64,000 bases of DNA from NCBI GenBank assembly GCA_950295325.1, contig OX485803.1, positions 71,871,554 through 71,935,553 on the forward strand. The letters run 5' to 3'. Source of the DNA: Polytrichum commune. Taxonomy: Eukaryota; Streptophyta; Polytrichopsida; Polytrichales; Polytrichaceae. The notes below the pieces were generated by a model, which ran no database searches, was not told where the DNA came from, and saw only the letters and a list, made by a program, of their open reading frames with translations. The translations under genes and the position numbers were made by a program. Numbering within the stretch: the stretch's first letter is position 1; the number at the start of each line of letters is the position of its first letter. Below are positions 60,986 to 64,000 of this stretch, one piece after another.

Positions 60986-61990
60986 TGAGAATTTGAGATT
61001 GAATGATATTACTAGATGAAAGATTTTATATTTATACACAGCTTTTGGTAATATTAGGCTTGAATCCCCATTTGGTAACCTTCAAAATGCCAGAAAGCTC
61101 TAAAACATGGACACTAGAGTAGGGGCACCCATAACCAATCACTTAAGAGATTTTGCGCTAGGTGTGGAGAAGTCTCGGGGAGGTCACTCCCTATTTAATT
61201 AATGCATACACATGCGCTCAGGACTTATTTATCGAGGGGCTATTTACCTTGTAAAAAAGATTATAAGGTATGGTATTTCTCAAAATAAAGGTAAATGCTT
61301 GTTTTTTAATACACCCTATAAGTAATTATAATTTTTTGGAGAATCATTTCAAAAAACCCTATTTTACTTATACTGCCAAAGAAAATTGGAAAGAAGATTG
61401 CAATTCAAACAACGCGCTTGAAATTTTCCCTCTCGGCACGTAGGTAGAGAACATTAACTCCACATTGGATATGTTGGTTCAGTAACGTTCAAGCCAACCA
61501 ACATGCGAAGTCATTCATCCAAGCTTTTTCAACATAAAATTACCTCTTTTCATTCACTAGCATAGATGCTACCCTAGACCTACCACCCTAGTAATTGTTT
61601 CCACATTATTTTATATGTATTGACTAAAGAAAAGAGGCCATTATACGTGATGGTATTTTACATGTAAACATATTTTATTATTTAAAAACCCCCTATATTA
61701 CATGTATGTTTTTTGCAAAATTTGTTCATATTGCACGTTGTTTCTACAATTTCGTGGACAATTTCTTGAACACACCCCCCCCCCCATCATGGCAGTGATG
61801 GGTGCATTTTTGATGAAGTTAGGATGTTTTAGATTGGATGAAGAGCGATTTTATGACAGATGAAATAATGGACTTAGAATGAACTTTAGTGGTTTGTATA
61901 AATGAATGTAATACACGATTGAATGTGATGCGCAAATCAATGGGGAGTAATTGAACGATTATAGAATATAAAAGGTCATTGCTTAGAGGC
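60986..61990. other. Gene-free interval
   Basis: AT-rich with an 11-C tract at 61775-61785. No gene or bounded element is seen. Confidence 0.35.
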
Positions 61991-62070
61991 ATTGTTACCC
62001 CGGGTACGCAACTCCCATATTATACGCAGGGGGCATCGTATTAAAAACGGCTTAGAGGACGGCTTTTGTA

Positions 62071-62127
62071 AAAATTATATCAAATTATATCAAATTATAT
62101 CAAATTATATCAAATTATATCAAATTA
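62071..62127 (+). repeat. 10-bp tandem repeat inside the 1212-bp element
   Basis: About 5.5 units of AAATTATATC. Confidence 0.9.
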
Positions 62128-62130
62128 AAA

Positions 62131-62270
62131 TGATAAAAAAGTTGGGTGAAGACCAAATTAAATAAAATAAGATGAAAAAAAAGTTGGGTAAAGACCAAAT
62201 TAAATAAAATGAGATGAAAAAAAAGTTGGGTGAAGACCAAATTAAATAAATGAGATGAAAAAAAATTGGG
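62131..62270 (+). repeat. ~42-bp tandem repeat inside the 1212-bp element
   Basis: Units start at 62131, 62173, 62215 and 62255 (the last partial). Each contains GTTGGGTGAAGACCAAATTA and an A8 tract. Confidence 0.85.
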
Positions 62271-62320
62271 TTGCATATTTATTATAAAAAAACTCCAACG
62301 TATATAAACAATTGAAACAC

Positions 62321-62605
62321 CTAGTTTTTTAACCTTGTAGAGCGTCTAAGAGGGGTATTCAATGTAGATGTCGGATTAGCATTCACAAATGATAGAGGGT
62401 CCTTTCGAGGTCTCCCTCTTTTGGAAGGAGTTGTGGCAATTACAGGTGTAACATATTCCTTCTCCCTATCTCTACCTCCACTACATGAGCCTCTACGCTT
62501 CATCTCACAATCCATGTGTTTGTTTAAGCCAAGGATGGCCCTCTCAAATGAGCACAAGCACACTCCAAAGTGACGACACAAAGGCTCCAAAGCAAAGCCG
62601 CACAC
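62321..62605 (-). CDS. Small AT-hook protein within the 1212-bp transposon
   Basis: A 94-aa frame. Residues KRGRPRKDP contain the GRP core of an AT-hook, which binds the minor groove of AT-rich DNA; the C-terminus PLRRSTRLKN is also basic. A later Met (MDCEMKRRGS) may be the true start, because the DNA upstream of it contains imperfect tandem CTTTGGAGYCT units that look non-coding. It could be the first exon of a lost transposase, a captured host exon, or a functional accessory protein; I cannot name the family. It lies wholly inside the transposon ends. Confidence 0.5.
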   Translation of the reverse strand: MCGFALEPLCRHFGVCLCSFERAILGLNKHMDCEMKRRGSCSGGRDREKEYVTPVIATTPSKRGRPRKDPLSFVNANPTSTLNTPLRRSTRLKN

Positions 62606-62671
62606 TCCAAAGCAAAGACACAGGCTCCAAAACCGAACACAAAAGCTTCAAAGCGAATATATAGAAGCCTC

Positions 62672-62696
62672 AAACCCTAAGCCCTAACCCTAAACC
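62672..62696 (-). promoter_or_regulatory. Telomere-like (telo-box) track upstream of the AT-hook ORF
   Basis: AAACCCTAAGCCCTAACCCTA on the plus strand, that is TTTAGGG-type repeats in the direction of the ORF, about 70 bp upstream of its longest reading. AAACCCTAA is a plant telo-box core. Confidence 0.5.
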
Positions 62697-63218
62697 GGGA
62701 ACCCATGATATTTTGAAATACCCCATGATACCCTTGAGTAGTCGGGGCACCATATGATGTATATGGTCTTAAAAATACATACCTCAACTGTATCCTAACA
62801 CAAATCATTAGTTTTCTATCCCAACAGTTAGACCAATAAGTTGCATGTACATAATTTTAAAAAATCCACACGAATATTTGCCTCCAATTAGAATTATAAG
62901 CCACGAATAGTTGCCTCCCATTAAAATTATAAATCATTCACAATGTTAAAATTTTATTAAAAAGTCCAAAAAGTTGGGTAGTTTGACCTATGGTACATGT
63001 ATTAAAAAAATCATATAATTGGGTTTTTAATGCAATTATATGCTTCAAAATATATTCATTTCCTATATATAATTACATTTTTTGATTCCTTGTTAGAAGG
63101 GCTACAAGGGTTTCCTACATTAAAACAAATTGTATCACTCAATATTGGACTAAAACGCATCATAAGTGATTATAATCAGGACCATATAATACGGGAGTTG
63201 CGTACCCGGGATTGTTAC

Positions 63219-64000
63219 TTCAATTGGAGTAGCAATTGTCACCACATGCACCATTGTGTTGAAATTATTTCAAACATTCTTTTTGATGTACTTTCAAGGC
63301 ACTTTACATCTATTTTTCAAAAAGTTAATGTTACTTGCATATTTGAGGCATGCCATTTTTTTCCAACTTCTAGTTGGTCATTGTCACCTGTGACACCTTC
63401 ATTCTATTGGTAAGCGAAAATGTTTGACCTCAAATATTTTTCTCATGTGTTTATTGGTTATTTTCCATTCAGGGGTGACAATGATCAAGAATGGCTTGCT
63501 TGGACCAAGGACGTGAACAAAAGGGACAAGGATATCATTCAATGAGATGACTAGGTGTCGTATGACAATGAAGTCCTAGTACTTTTATTGCTGCCCCCCC
63601 CCCCCCCTCCCCAACCCCCAACCCCACCAAGTCAACTCCAAGAAAATAGCATAGGTTGTCCGAAGAACTAAAGACCAACTAACTTATACCTGATGATGTG
63701 GTGACATTCTTGATATGTTAGATCCTATTGTATTTATATCATTTTAACAAAAAGAGACCCAAAAAAGAAATCATTTCTAAATCATTATAAAAACAAGGAA
63801 CGAAAGAAATAATCAAATTTAAAGTAACTTAGGAAACAACACAATTGTCAATAAACAACAACACTACCTGGCATATGAAACTCAGGATTAAGTTGGACCC
63901 AATGACCACTCAATAAAACTTATCAAAGGCATTGTCGGTGAATGAGTTGGAAAGCTAAGTGAAACAACTCCCTTATATTACAAAGGACTCTGACAGGTAT
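63219..64000. other. Gene-free right edge
   Basis: It contains a 14-C tract (63594-63607) followed by CCCCAACCCC. Short frames without domains. Nothing else is supported. Confidence 0.35.

Larger units (their letters stand above)
61999..63210 (-). mobile_element. 1212-bp TIR transposon carrying an AT-hook ORF
   Basis: It is flanked by a perfect 8-bp TSD, ATTGTTAC (61991-61998 and 63211-63218). The terminal inverted repeats start CCCGGGTACGCAACTCCC at both ends and extend to about 28 bp with two mismatches. Inside are a 10-bp tandem array (62071-62127), a ~42-bp tandem array (62131-62270), a 94-aa AT-hook ORF on the minus strand, and telomere-like repeats upstream of that ORF. An 8-bp TSD fits hAT best, or an atypical Mutator-like element; the CCCGGG tip is unusual for either. 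No transposase catalytic domain is present. Confidence 0.88.

Noticed and set aside
62071-62270. Regularly spaced repeats, considered as a CRISPR-like array
   Set aside because: Directly abutting tandem units without spacers, in a plant transposon.
63030-63413. 127-aa frame at the right end of the 1212-bp element
   Set aside because: It runs across the inverted repeat and TSD into flanking DNA, so it cannot be an element gene; no domain.

Overview
The window is nuclear DNA of a land plant. Three intron-bearing plant genes with canonical GT-AG junctions lie in AT-rich DNA full of short, mostly non-autonomous DNA transposons, and plant-type TTTAGGG repeats occur inside it. The species cannot be read from the sequence. 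I favour a non-flowering lineage (lycophyte, fern or bryophyte) because the DGAT2-type enzyme carries HPHG rather than the EPHS usual in flowering plants and no LTR retrotransposon was found, but this is inference.

Layout. 1-22 kb has no convincing intact gene. It holds Tourist-like elements with TAA or TCA target-site duplications (TSDs), a nested insertion with its empty site next door, a 410-bp hAT-like element with an 8-bp TSD, two copies of a 93-bp perfect-foldback element, TA-flanked elements and a decayed coding remnant (15.1-15.6 kb). 22.3-25.0 kb is a GC-rich island with a complete three-exon 2-oxoglutarate-dependent dioxygenase of the gibberellin-oxidase type (392 aa). 25-37.7 kb is again gene-free, with the third 93-bp foldback, a complete 500-bp Tourist-like element and several repeat families.

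37.78-46.81 kb carries a complete 17-exon gene for TTI1, the HEAT-repeat partner of TEL2 (1359 aa deduced). Its second intron holds a 172-bp duplication of the exon end plus telomere-type repeats, and its fourth intron holds a Tourist-like element. 46.8-53.7 kb has a relic of a zinc-knuckle protein, a truncated hAT-like copy, a SINE-like segment and two foldback-family elements each broken by a different insertion. 53.74-59.94 kb is a complete six-exon DGAT2-family acyltransferase (368 aa), preceded by four degenerate ~200-bp tandem modules that run up to its start codon. 60-64 kb holds dispersed repeats and a 1212-bp transposon with 28-bp inverted repeats, a perfect 8-bp TSD, two internal tandem arrays and a small AT-hook protein gene.

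The three genes (hormone/specialised metabolism, PIKK chaperoning, triacylglycerol synthesis) show no functional link. The most distinctive content is the set of very short, precisely bounded inverted-repeat elements, above all the 93-bp family and the 1212-bp AT-hook element. Exon boundaries were placed by reading frame, splice dinucleotides and family similarity recalled from knowledge; no alignment or database search was run.
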